Source of the DNA: Staphylococcus sp. M0911
Lineage (GTDB): Bacteria > Bacillota > Bacilli > Staphylococcales > Staphylococcaceae
Direction of reading: 5' to 3'
Length of the DNA: 64,000 nt
Assembly: GCF_003491325.1 (NCBI RefSeq)
Contig: NZ_CP022881.1
Coordinates: forward strand, 372,001 to 436,000
The notes under the pieces are model-generated. The model was given only the letters and a program-made list of their open reading frames with translations, was not told where the DNA came from and did not search any database. Every line of letters begins with the position of its first letter. Position 1 is the stretch's first letter. Shown in pieces: positions 48,014 through 56,138 of the stretch. Made by a program: the position numbers and the translations under genes.

Positions 48014-48096
48014 AATGATATAGAGGAATGGTCGCCATACTTTGTTCTTAAAGAATCAAGTAGCACGACTTTCCTCTCATTTTTATATCATTTTTT
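48014..48096 (+). terminator. Long hairpin after the LPETG gene
   Basis: AATGATATAGAGGAA..GTCG pairs with CGAC..TTCCTCT..TATATCATT, with long arms, a loop of about 30 nt and a T run. It is probably the terminator, but the size also allows a small RNA. Confidence 0.55.
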
Positions 48097-48165
48097 AGAA
48101 AAATAGATTAAACAGACAATATATGTCCATAGCATTTCTTATAATTTTACTAGGAGTTGATTGTT

Positions 48166-49038
48166 TTGGATAAAGCGACCCGAGTACTCAATTTATTTAC
48201 TCGATTAATAAATGAAAATGTTGTGCTTACCTCAGATTTAACAGACTTAACAGATGTGAGTTCAAAATCCATTCAAAGAGATATAAATACGATCAATTTA
48301 TTTTTTTATGAAAGTGATTTTTGGAGATTTCAACAAACAAAAGTGATTTATAATCGACGTCTTAATGGATATCAGTTAATTAATGACGCATATAATCAAA
48401 AAAGCTTACGACTCATAAGTTTATTGATTAAGATTAAAAGTTTAACACCAACACTACACAAGGAAATTTTTAACTTATTCGAGAGGGAAATTAATAGCCA
48501 AAATGTAGAAAATCAGAAAGTGTTGAAGTCAGTGTTAAATCATTTTAATGTAAGAGAAGAATCATTGCCAGGATATCAATTAATGACTTTACAAAGGGCG
48601 ATTACACAACAACGCAATGTTAGATTTCAAATCGAGGGTCAAAACGACAAAATTGTAATCAAACCATTATCTCTAATGTACATGCATTATGACTATTGGT
48701 TAACTTACGAATATAAAAACGAAGTATCAACAATTTCTGTACGTTCGATAAGCGATATCAATGTATTAGAATCACATTTTAATCATGTTCATACGAAGAC
48801 ACCTATCACATTTGAAATTAATAAACAAATTTGGGAACAATTTAAGCAACAATTTTCAATTCAAAGTATGATTGAAGAACGTGAAGATACGTTAATCGTA
48901 GAAGTGAATTGTACCGATTTAGATGCATTTTACATATCCTATCAATTAGCTCCCTTAGCAAGAATGTTAGGACCACAACAATTAATCGATCAATTTGTTA
49001 ATCGTTTAGAAGTAATTAAAAAGCAATATACTAATTAA
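48166..49038 (+). CDS. HTH-WYL transcriptional regulator
   Basis: About 290 aa. An N-terminal HTH (about 1-60, VSSKSIQRDINTINLFF) is followed by a WYL domain with MHYDYWLTYEYKN near 170-182, and a C-terminal WCX-like domain. WYL regulators bind ligands or nucleic acid and control diverse genes. AGGAG (48152-48156) fits TTG 48166 over TTG 48157. Its targets are unknown; the TM2 gene follows 15 bp downstream, likely cotranscribed. Confidence 0.82.
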   Translation: MDKATRVLNLFTRLINENVVLTSDLTDLTDVSSKSIQRDINTINLFFYESDFWRFQQTKVIYNRRLNGYQLINDAYNQKSLRLISLLIKIKSLTPTLHKEIFNLFEREINSQNVENQKVLKSVLNHFNVREESLPGYQLMTLQRAITQQRNVRFQIEGQNDKIVIKPLSLMYMHYDYWLTYEYKNEVSTISVRSISDINVLESHFNHVHTKTPITFEINKQIWEQFKQQFSIQSMIEEREDTLIVEVNCTDLDAFYISYQLAPLARMLGPQQLIDQFVNRLEVIKKQYTN

Positions 49039-49053
49039 TGGGAGATTACATTT

Positions 49054-49389
49054 ATGAATTTAGAAGAAAAGAATTATATCGAGAATCAAGTGACCAATCG
49101 GTCTAAGCAAACGAGTGTAGCGTATATTTTATGGTTTTTCTTAGGTGGATTAGGGGGACATCGTTTTTATCTAGGTAAGACCGGCTCAGCAGTAGGGTTA
49201 TTAATTTTAACATTAGTAACAGCAGTGTTTACATTCGGTATTCCTACAATTATCTGGCTCATTATTGATGCTTGTCTTATTCCGGGGATGATTGAGGAAA
49301 ATAAGGAAAAGGTTAGACGACATGCGACAGAAGAAGTATCAATGATGAATCACAATTCAAATCACAACTATAATCCATATCAAGACTAA
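49054..49389 (+). CDS. TM2-domain membrane protein, truncated by an in-frame stop
   Basis: A 111-aa protein. The TM2 domain (about 22-82: YILWFFLGGLGGHRFYLGK, then a second helix with IIWLIIDACLIPGM) is intact; the tail after residue 85 is polar and His/Asn-rich. After TAA 49387-49389 the same frame stays open for 36 more codons, a Gln-rich stretch (AQQGQFNQAQPQNGQQ), to TAA 49498-49500. This looks like a nonsense mutation removing a low-complexity tail. TM2 function is unknown. Likely in one unit with the WYL regulator. Confidence 0.78.
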   Translation: MNLEEKNYIENQVTNRSKQTSVAYILWFFLGGLGGHRFYLGKTGSAVGLLILTLVTAVFTFGIPTIIWLIIDACLIPGMIEENKEKVRRHATEEVSMMNHNSNHNYNPYQD

Positions 49390-49507
49390 CATGCTCAACA
49401 AGGTCAATTTAATCAAGCTCAACCGCAAAACGGACAACAGCACTTTAATCAAGGGGCAAATGAAGAAGTAACAGAACAACAATTTAATCAAAATCAATAA
49501 AGCATAA

Positions 49508-49541
49508 CAAAAAAGGTAGGACAAAGTGTCCTACCTTTTTA
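49508..49541. terminator. Terminator shared by TM2 gene and dioxygenase-like gene
   Basis: AAAAAGGTAGGACA and TGTCCTACCTTTTT form a perfect 14-bp stem with A and T runs. Confidence 0.93.
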
Positions 49542-50348
49542 TTATGCTTGAGGTACTTTAGTTTGATCTGAGTGCAAGTGTACAGTCAAGCCCTCTGGTG
49601 AAGTTAAAGTCTCTTCAGTTTGATTTGGTTTATAAATATCAAAGCCAGTTAAGCCATAACTATTGTCATTATCTTCGCGTTTTTTACTTGATTGCCAAGT
49701 GTTAGTTGCTAAATGATGATGATATTGATTGGTAGACATAAATAAGGCTTGAGGTAATTTAGATATATGTTGGAACCCAATTTGGTTAATATAAAAATCT
49801 TTAGCTTCTTCAATATGATGTGTTTTTAAATGAAGATGTCCAATTTTAGCATTATCAGGCATGCCGTCCCAACCATCTTCGGTTCTTTCTAATAATAATT
49901 TAGGACCATCAACTTCTAATGTATCCATTTTGACGAAGCCATCATTCCAAGTCCAACCTTCACTTGGGCGGTCGCTATATACTTCAATACCATTACCTTC
50001 TGGGTCGTTGAAATAAAAGGCTTGGCTCACAAGGTGATCGCCTGCTCCGATACGCATTCCTTTATTTGCTACGAAGTATAGAAAGTTTGCTAAATCTGTA
50101 TCTGTTGGTAATAGATAAGCAATATGGAATAAACCAGCTTCTGAAGCGGCAGGTTGTCTGCCATCTTTGAGCACATTCATCGTTAGTGTATGACCGCTGT
50201 TGCCAATACCTAGAACCGCTTTATCTTCTGTTTGAGATATAACTTTAAATCCAAGAATATTTGTATAATAAGTCATCATTGTATCTAAGTCTTTAACGTT
50301 TAAATTGATATTTGTGATTTGTGTTGCAGTAGTGTCATGAAATGCCAT
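49542..50348 (-). CDS. VOC-family dioxygenase-like protein (CatE/glyoxalase type)
   Basis: About 268 aa with two vicinal-oxygen-chelate modules: NLNVKDLDTMMTYYTNILGFKV at the N-terminus and HLKTHHIEEAKDFYINQIGF in the second half. FNDPEGNGIEVYSDRP carries the metal-ligand Glu. Related to CatE catechol-2,3-dioxygenases and glyoxalases, substrate unknown. ATG 50348 has a GGGG SD; the frame extends to 50444 without an SD and over a terminator, so the shorter form is used. Confidence 0.82.
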   Translation of the reverse strand: MAFHDTTATQITNINLNVKDLDTMMTYYTNILGFKVISQTEDKAVLGIGNSGHTLTMNVLKDGRQPAASEAGLFHIAYLLPTDTDLANFLYFVANKGMRIGAGDHLVSQAFYFNDPEGNGIEVYSDRPSEGWTWNDGFVKMDTLEVDGPKLLLERTEDGWDGMPDNAKIGHLHLKTHHIEEAKDFYINQIGFQHISKLPQALFMSTNQYHHHLATNTWQSSKKREDNDNSYGLTGFDIYKPNQTEETLTSPEGLTVHLHSDQTKVPQA

Positions 50349-50427
50349 TTTTGAATCCCCGCTTTTCTTTTTAATATATTTATTATAACAAGTATAAAAA
50401 GTATATTCAAGTAAAACTTTCAAAAAA

Positions 50428-50465
50428 GATGTGGGATAATGCAAATAGCGTCATTATCCCACATC
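50428..50465 (-). terminator. Terminator of the small GNAT gene
   Basis: GATGTGGGATAATG and CATTATCCCACATC form a perfect 14-bp stem followed by a T run on the minus strand. Confidence 0.92.
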
Positions 50466-50485
50466 GATTTGAGTGTTTTTCAATA

Positions 50486-50767
50486 TTAGCCTAAATATAC
50501 ATCTTGTACTTGTTCATCTTTTTCAAGAACAGCTTTAGCAAATGGGCAAGATGCAATGATTTTTAAATTATTTTCACGTGCGTAGTCTACAACTTTATAT
50601 ACTAATTTTTTACCTAAGCCTTGGCCACCAAGTTCGTCGGCAACACCAGTATGATCAATATCAATTTCGTTATTATCTACAGATTTAAAGGTAATAACGG
50701 CTTGTGCATTATTTTCATCGTCACCTACATAAAATTTTTGATTGCCTTGTTTAATTTCTTCAGCCAT
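50486..50767 (-). CDS. Small GNAT-fold acetyltransferase (YjdJ/NATD1 type)
   Basis: A 93-aa single-domain GNAT. DHTGVADELGGQGLGKKLV is the acetyl-CoA loop, and an invariant Cys is seen in SCPFA (CPFAK motif) near the C-terminus, a feature of the Gcn5-like NATD1/YidJ group. Substrate unknown. AGGAG precedes ATG 50767. Short transcription unit on the minus strand with its own terminator. Confidence 0.82.
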   Translation of the reverse strand: MAEEIKQGNQKFYVGDDENNAQAVITFKSVDNNEIDIDHTGVADELGGQGLGKKLVYKVVDYARENNLKIIASCPFAKAVLEKDEQVQDVYLG

Positions 50768-50931
50768 GAAGCATCGCTCCTTTTTGAATATATAGTATAT
50801 ATTTATCACTAAATGGAAAGGATAAACATATTAACATACGTTATACAACATAAAGCACGATTATTGGTCGTTTACATCATTTAATAATATTGCTAATCTG
50901 AGTTTAATTAAAAGTCTAAGGTGGAGATGTT

Positions 50932-51795
50932 ATGACACAGTTAAAATATATGCAAGTGGATGTTTTTGCGAATGATGATTATAAAGGGAACCCTGTAGCG
51001 GTTGTATTTGGAGCGGATTATTTAACGGATCGACAAATGCAAGATATTGCAAGATGGACGAATCTATCTGAAACGACATTTGTGTGCCAGCCAGACAATG
51101 AATTGGCAGATTATCGTTTACGTATTTTTACGCCTAATAATGAACTGCCGTTTGCAGGACATCCCACAGTAGGGGCATCGTTTGCGGTATTGCAAAATGG
51201 TATGATCCCGAAACATGAGCATTATTTAATGCAAGAGAGTGGCGTTGGTTTAGTGAAAATAGATATAGATCAAGGTAAAACATTCTTTAGTCTTCCTGAA
51301 CCAAAAGTTTCTCAAATAGATGTGGAACAATTAGACGGTATTGTTAAAAGTTTAGACATTACAAACCAAGACATCAAAAGAGCTGAAAAGGTGAATATAG
51401 GTGCTGAATGGTTAACATTACAATTGAAAGATGCACAAATTGTAAAGGATTTACAGCCTAAATTTGAATTAATGCGTCAGTTTATTTATCCAGGTACGAC
51501 AGGTGTTACCGTATTTGGTTCGTATGACTCTGAAGACGACGCTCAATTTGAAGTTCGTTCTTTTGCGCCTAATGAAGGGGTGAATGAAGATCCAGTTTGT
51601 GGCAGTGGTAATGGTTGTGTCGCAGTGATGGTTGAACGATATGATTTAGTAAAAGATAATGAATATACCAATACTCAAGGTTGTTGTATCGGCAGAAATG
51701 GGAAAATTAATATAAAACAAGAGCAGCCTTTAAAAATCGGGGGACACTCGAATATAATCATAGAAGGTTATATCACTGTAAAAGAAAATAAATAA
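50932..51795 (+). CDS. PhzF-family isomerase-like protein
   Basis: A 287-aa protein with the PhzF duplicated diaminopimelate-epimerase-like fold. QVDVFANDDYKGNPVAVV opens the protein, E47 (LSETTFV) is the catalytic acid position, and PFAGHPTVGAS and DPVCGSGNGCV follow. The reaction in this species is unknown; relatives isomerise small anionic metabolites. GGTGGAG lies upstream. Single gene ending in a hairpin; convergent with a LysR gene. Confidence 0.9.
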   Translation: MTQLKYMQVDVFANDDYKGNPVAVVFGADYLTDRQMQDIARWTNLSETTFVCQPDNELADYRLRIFTPNNELPFAGHPTVGASFAVLQNGMIPKHEHYLMQESGVGLVKIDIDQGKTFFSLPEPKVSQIDVEQLDGIVKSLDITNQDIKRAEKVNIGAEWLTLQLKDAQIVKDLQPKFELMRQFIYPGTTGVTVFGSYDSEDDAQFEVRSFAPNEGVNEDPVCGSGNGCVAVMVERYDLVKDNEYTNTQGCCIGRNGKINIKQEQPLKIGGHSNIIIEGYITVKENK

Positions 51796-51798
51796 TAA

Positions 51799-51855
51799 AA
51801 ATGGTGAATTGAAACAGACATGAGGCAATTTGTTTTAATTCACCATTATTTTTAT
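51799..51855. terminator. Terminator between phzF and LysR genes
   Basis: AATGGTGAATT and AATTCACCATT pair at the base, with AACAGAC and a T-rich inner region; convergent genes. Confidence 0.78.
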
Positions 51856-52730
51856 ATTTTAAAGTAGCTTTCATGTTCGATTAAATAGTTTTCAATAAAT
51901 TTGAAAAAGGCTTCGTTTGCGGGATTGAGGGTCATATCCTTTAAAGTTGAAAGATAAATAGGTTGATTGAAAATAAACTCTTCATCTTCGATATAAGGTA
52001 AGTTGAGGTCTCTACATGATGAAATAGGAAGAAAGGAAAAGTTGTTTCGTTTTGATAATACTGAAGATATAAAGTGATCGTCTACATAGTTTTCATTATC
52101 GACGGATATATGTTTATAGGACAAGACTTCTTTAAACATACGATTAAATTCCGTATTTTGAGAAGAAAATAAAAATGATTTATACAAATCAGGATCACGT
52201 AAATCAATGTGTTGGCCATCTAAATATTTAGGATATGTAAGTACAATATCTTCAGTAATAATTTGTTTACAATGAATATGAGGATGAGTCAGCGCCATCG
52301 TATTTAATGTAAAGTGAATGTGTTGAAACAATAATTTCTGAATCATTTCACTGTTACTAATAATATCAATATTAAAGTTATTATCTGGATACTGATCAAT
52401 AAATTGGTCAAATATTGTCATCATAAATCGACTACTAGATGTAGCAAAACGAACAGTATGTAGACGCATTGATTCATTTTCATGAATGATATCAGTGACT
52501 TGGCTTAATTCATTGAAAATAGTATGCGCAGACTCAAGTAGAAGTTGACCACTATCTGTTAATTGAATGCTACGTCCTTTTTTAATAAATAACTGTGTAT
52601 TTAATTCATTTTCTAATTTTTTAATGGTCATACTAAGTGCAGGTTGGCTAATGTATAACTTTTGTGCTGCTACGGTATAGTTTAAATACTCGGCAACGTA
52701 AGTAAAATATTTTAAATGTAATAACTCCAT
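51852..52730 (-). CDS. LysR-family transcriptional regulator
   Basis: A 292-aa LTTR: N-terminal HTH (LKYFTYVAEYLNYTVAAQKL, then ISQPALSMTIKKLENEL) and a C-terminal effector-binding domain. Target unknown; the aldehyde dehydrogenase gene downstream is separated by the multi-hairpin repeat, so no simple operon or divergent target is evident. GGAGG-type SD precedes the ATG. Confidence 0.88.
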   Translation of the reverse strand: MELLHLKYFTYVAEYLNYTVAAQKLYISQPALSMTIKKLENELNTQLFIKKGRSIQLTDSGQLLLESAHTIFNELSQVTDIIHENESMRLHTVRFATSSSRFMMTIFDQFIDQYPDNNFNIDIISNSEMIQKLLFQHIHFTLNTMALTHPHIHCKQIITEDIVLTYPKYLDGQHIDLRDPDLYKSFLFSSQNTEFNRMFKEVLSYKHISVDNENYVDDHFISSVLSKRNNFSFLPISSCRDLNLPYIEDEEFIFNQPIYLSTLKDMTLNPANEAFFKFIENYLIEHESYFKI

Positions 52731-52776
52731 GTAGGACCTCCTTTAAGATGAATTGAAAATGTTAAGATACGTTTTA

Positions 52777-53066
52777 AATAAGAGGTCGGGACAAAATCGT
52801 TTAGGATTTGAGCAGAACCGAACGATGATAAAGAACTACTTCCTTATTCATAGGTTAGTAGTTCTTACAAACTCAATAGTTGAGTTTTTTCATTTGAATT
52901 GTTTTCCAAATTTTGACGAATCATGAGTGTTTGCCCAACTTGCATTATTTGCAGAAATTGGAATGCCAATTTCTCTATGTTGGGTCCCTTCTGCCGATCA
53001 TCCTGTTTTTGGGACGCCGTTAATCGGTTTCCCAAAACACAAAAACTTTATGTCTCAACCTCAGTT
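52777..53066. repeat. Multi-hairpin intergenic repeat element
   Basis: A 290-bp non-coding element. Its ends are imperfect inverted copies: AGAGGTCGGGACAAAATCG and, as reverse complement, CTGAGGTTGAGACATAAAG. Inside are four dyads: AAGAACTACT/AGTAGTTCTT (52827-52865), CTCAA/TTGAG with a T run (52871-52889), a nested CCCAAC(..)GAAATTGG/CCAATTTC(..)GTTGGG hairpin (52935-52987), and TTTTGGGA/TCCCAAAA (53009-53040). Such repeats resemble known staphylococcal intergenic elements that recur in a genome. I cannot count copies here. Confidence 0.6.
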
Positions 53067-53244
53067 ATTTGATTCATAGATCATTTGTTTGATTTGTTTG
53101 TTGTGATAATTAATATAATTACATTATACCTTTATTAAAAATCTTATTACAGATATTAGAACTGTGCAAATTGCAAAGAATTAAGATATGTAATTGAATA
53201 TGATGTTATATAAAAAGAGCACATATTGATGTGCTCATGAACTA

Positions 53245-54672
53245 TTATTGATATCTAATATAAGACACGGTCGTGTTGTAATATTCCTCAAAACCATGAA
53301 TACCATCGGCACCACCAAGACCAGATTCTCTCCAACCGGCATGATAGCCATTCACGACTTCTTCTGCTTCACAATTGGCATATACTTCACCAAATTTGAG
53401 TCGTTCCGTAGCTGTCATGACTTCTGATAAATCATTAGAAAAGATATATGAAGATAGTCCTGCATTAGTGTCATTAGCATCATCAATGACTTGCTCAAAG
53501 TTTTGATAAGTTGTGATAGCTAAAACAGGTCCGAATATTTCTTCTTTAAAGACAGCGTCTGTTTGTTTAACATGATCAAGTACTGTTGGTGCATAGAAGT
53601 AACCAGGACGATCTAGTTTATGACCACCTAATACAAGTTTAGCGCCATTTTGCACTGCTTCTTGTACTTTTTCATCAATACTGTTTAATTGGGTTTCATT
53701 GATGATCGCACCGAAGTCAGTTTTATCATCTAATGGATCGCCGACTGTAAGAGATTTCATTTTTTCTGTGACTTTATCTACAAATGTATCGTGGATATCT
53801 TCATGCACAAAAATTCGTTCAGGGCATGTACATACTTGTCCTGCATTTTTAATACGTGCAGTGACAATATATTCTACAGCTTTATCTATATTAGCGTTTG
53901 GCGTAACAATCACTGGTGCATTGCCACCAAGCTCTAAATTGACTTTTTTAACTGTGCTTGCTGCATTTTCGAATACAGCTTTACCAGCACGCATACTACC
54001 AGTTAGTGAGATAAGTTGAATATCCTTATGTCGTGCTAATTGAGTCCCTACTGTCTCTCCTGTGCCTGGTACAATTTGAACTAGTCCTGCAGGAATGGTA
54101 GATGCCTTGAATAGTTGAGCTAAACGTAATGTGAGTAACGTTGTTTCTTCGCTTGGTTTAATGATAACAGAACAACCTGTTACGATAGCAGGTATGACTT
54201 TACGTAGTAATACTAAGATAGGTGCATTCCAAGGCACAATGCCAGCTGTGACACCAATAGGTTTTTTAGTGAGTTGGATTGTTTCGTTTTCTACACTATT
54301 TTGTAATACTTCGCCTTTATTACTCATACTTAAACTGGTCATATAATCAATAAATTGAATGGATTTATCGATTTCGCCTTGAGCTTCAGCTAATGTTTTA
54401 CCCTGTTCTTTAACGTATAATTGAGCTAGCTCATCTTTATTTTGTTCAAATAGAGGAATAAGCAATTTAACATGTTCGGCACGGGTAGGTTGTGGGATTT
54501 TTTCCCATTCTAATTGTGCTTGTTTCGATTTTTCGATAGCTTGATTGACTTCATCCTTTGTCGCGAATGTGATGGTATCTATCTTTTCTCCAGTAGCTGG
54601 ATTAATCACATCCATCGTCTCATTCGAGTTACTTTCAATAAATTCGTTATTAATAAATAATTGATTCGTCAT
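53245..54672 (-). CDS. NAD-dependent aldehyde dehydrogenase (AldA-like)
   Basis: A 475-aa ALDH. PWNAPILVLLRKVIPAI carries the cofactor loop, ELGGNAP the general-base Glu, and C281 in GQVCTCPERI the nucleophile; the second Cys (C283) is unusual but known in lactaldehyde-type AldA. The C-terminal SGLGGADGIHGFEEY resembles the lactaldehyde/glycolaldehyde group. GGAGGTG fits ATG 54672; the frame opens earlier at GTG 54687, which overlaps the SD. It lies 95 bp after the YkvI gene on the same strand. Confidence 0.87.
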   Translation of the reverse strand: MTNQLFINNEFIESNSNETMDVINPATGEKIDTITFATKDEVNQAIEKSKQAQLEWEKIPQPTRAEHVKLLIPLFEQNKDELAQLYVKEQGKTLAEAQGEIDKSIQFIDYMTSLSMSNKGEVLQNSVENETIQLTKKPIGVTAGIVPWNAPILVLLRKVIPAIVTGCSVIIKPSEETTLLTLRLAQLFKASTIPAGLVQIVPGTGETVGTQLARHKDIQLISLTGSMRAGKAVFENAASTVKKVNLELGGNAPVIVTPNANIDKAVEYIVTARIKNAGQVCTCPERIFVHEDIHDTFVDKVTEKMKSLTVGDPLDDKTDFGAIINETQLNSIDEKVQEAVQNGAKLVLGGHKLDRPGYFYAPTVLDHVKQTDAVFKEEIFGPVLAITTYQNFEQVIDDANDTNAGLSSYIFSNDLSEVMTATERLKFGEVYANCEAEEVVNGYHAGWRESGLGGADGIHGFEEYYNTTVSYIRYQ

Positions 54673-54723
54673 CTCAAACACCTCCACAATTTATATTCCC
54701 TAAACTATCGATGATTAAATATA

Positions 54724-54755
54724 AAAAAAGGTCGGCATGGAAATATGCCAACCTG
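54724..54755 (-). terminator. Terminator after YkvI gene
   Basis: GGTTGGCAT and ATGCCGACC pair, with a run of 7 T on the minus strand. Confidence 0.83.
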
Positions 54756-54767
54756 TCATTGCAATAA

Positions 54768-55817
54768 TTAATGTTTTTTTAAGCCTTTATAAAATATAGG
54801 AATCAATAGAATAAAACCAAATAATCCCATGATAGGAAAGACTTTACCAATAAGTGAAATGAAACCGACAAAGGTACATATGAAAGTCACGATTGCCATC
54901 GAAATAATTAATATAAAGTATTTCTTTGTAAAAGGTGTACTAAATCGAGCAGCAAAAGCATACATAAGGCCGACAACGGTATTGTATATCACTAAAATCA
55001 TGATGACTGACATGATAAGGCCAATCGAAGGTGAAATATTTTTAGCTAATAATAAAGAAGGGAGTGCGACATCCTTAATTTGGTCAAATTCTGTAACTAA
55101 ACCTAAATTAATCATTAATAGTAAAAATGTAATGATTAAACCGCCTATTAAACCACCGTATGTTGCAGATTGACGATATTTTAATCTACCACCCATCACG
55201 GAGAAGAAACTAAATGCAGCAGCTATTTGTAAGCTAGCATAATTGATGCCATCAAACCACCAACCTGGTGTCATAGATGGATGATGATGTGCATAATGAT
55301 TGGCTGCTTCAAAGTTAAGGTGTCCTGATGCAAAGTAATAAATTGCAATCATTGTTACGATCGCAACTAGAAATGGTGTGACACCACCTAAGACTGCAAT
55401 AAGGCGATCAAATTTTAACAATAATGTTAATAGTATTAATATGACTAGTAGCAGTGAACTTAGCCAATAAGGTAGTCCAAAGCTTTCGTGTATTGTGGAT
55501 GCACCACCTGCTGTCATAATGATCGCTAAAGAAAATAAAAAGACGGTTAATATTAAGTCAAATACTTTAGCAATTGTTGGATGTAGGTAGTAATGGACGG
55601 ATTCAGAATGATTACCTGATTGTAATCGATAGCCTGTTTTTAAGACTAAAATACCGCCAACTGTGATAATAGCACCTGTGATAGCAATACCGCCGAGACT
55701 ATATATGCCATGACTCGTAAAGAATTGAAAGATTTCTTGACCAGTCGCAAATCCTGCACCTACGACGACGCCTACAAATGCAAACGCCACGATGATGGAT
55801 TCTTTAAAAATTTTCAT
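54768..55817 (-). CDS. YkvI-family polytopic membrane transporter
   Basis: A 349-aa protein with about ten hydrophobic segments. The start segment FVGVVVGAGFATGQEIFQFF has the Gly-rich unwound-helix signature of LeuT-fold (APC superfamily) transporters, and YkvI relatives share it. Substrate unknown, possibly an amino acid. It has its own terminator, 95 bp before the aldehyde dehydrogenase start. Confidence 0.85.
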   Translation of the reverse strand: MKIFKESIIVAFAFVGVVVGAGFATGQEIFQFFTSHGIYSLGGIAITGAIITVGGILVLKTGYRLQSGNHSESVHYYLHPTIAKVFDLILTVFLFSLAIIMTAGGASTIHESFGLPYWLSSLLLVILILLTLLLKFDRLIAVLGGVTPFLVAIVTMIAIYYFASGHLNFEAANHYAHHHPSMTPGWWFDGINYASLQIAAAFSFFSVMGGRLKYRQSATYGGLIGGLIITFLLLMINLGLVTEFDQIKDVALPSLLLAKNISPSIGLIMSVIMILVIYNTVVGLMYAFAARFSTPFTKKYFILIISMAIVTFICTFVGFISLIGKVFPIMGLFGFILLIPIFYKGLKKH

Positions 55818-56138
55818 TGTCGTTCTTATCCCTTCATGTCGAAATTGATTTTATTATAATTTTAAATTTTTTTATCATGAAAATGCGTATCTTTTTATTT
55901 TAGACGAATTAGCATAAAAAATAAACACCTCAGTACATCTTATATGGACGATTGTATGAACATGGTGTACTAATCATGTGACAAAGATAATAAAATAAAA
56001 GCGAAGCGGTAGCGAAGACAGATGAGAAACTATAGAATTTTAAGTAAGAGTAATGCATTCACATAAATACTTTGATAGTATTATCCAATATTGAATTTTT
56101 TAAGTGAAGTAAGCGTAATAATTGAAGAAGGTGTAGTT
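55818..56138. other. Divergent region, YkvI / CPA1 antiporter
   Basis: A 321-bp AT-rich region that must contain two divergent promoters. An imperfect dyad AGTACATC..GGTGTACT (55933-55971) is the only notable structure, and I assign it no function. Confidence 0.4.
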
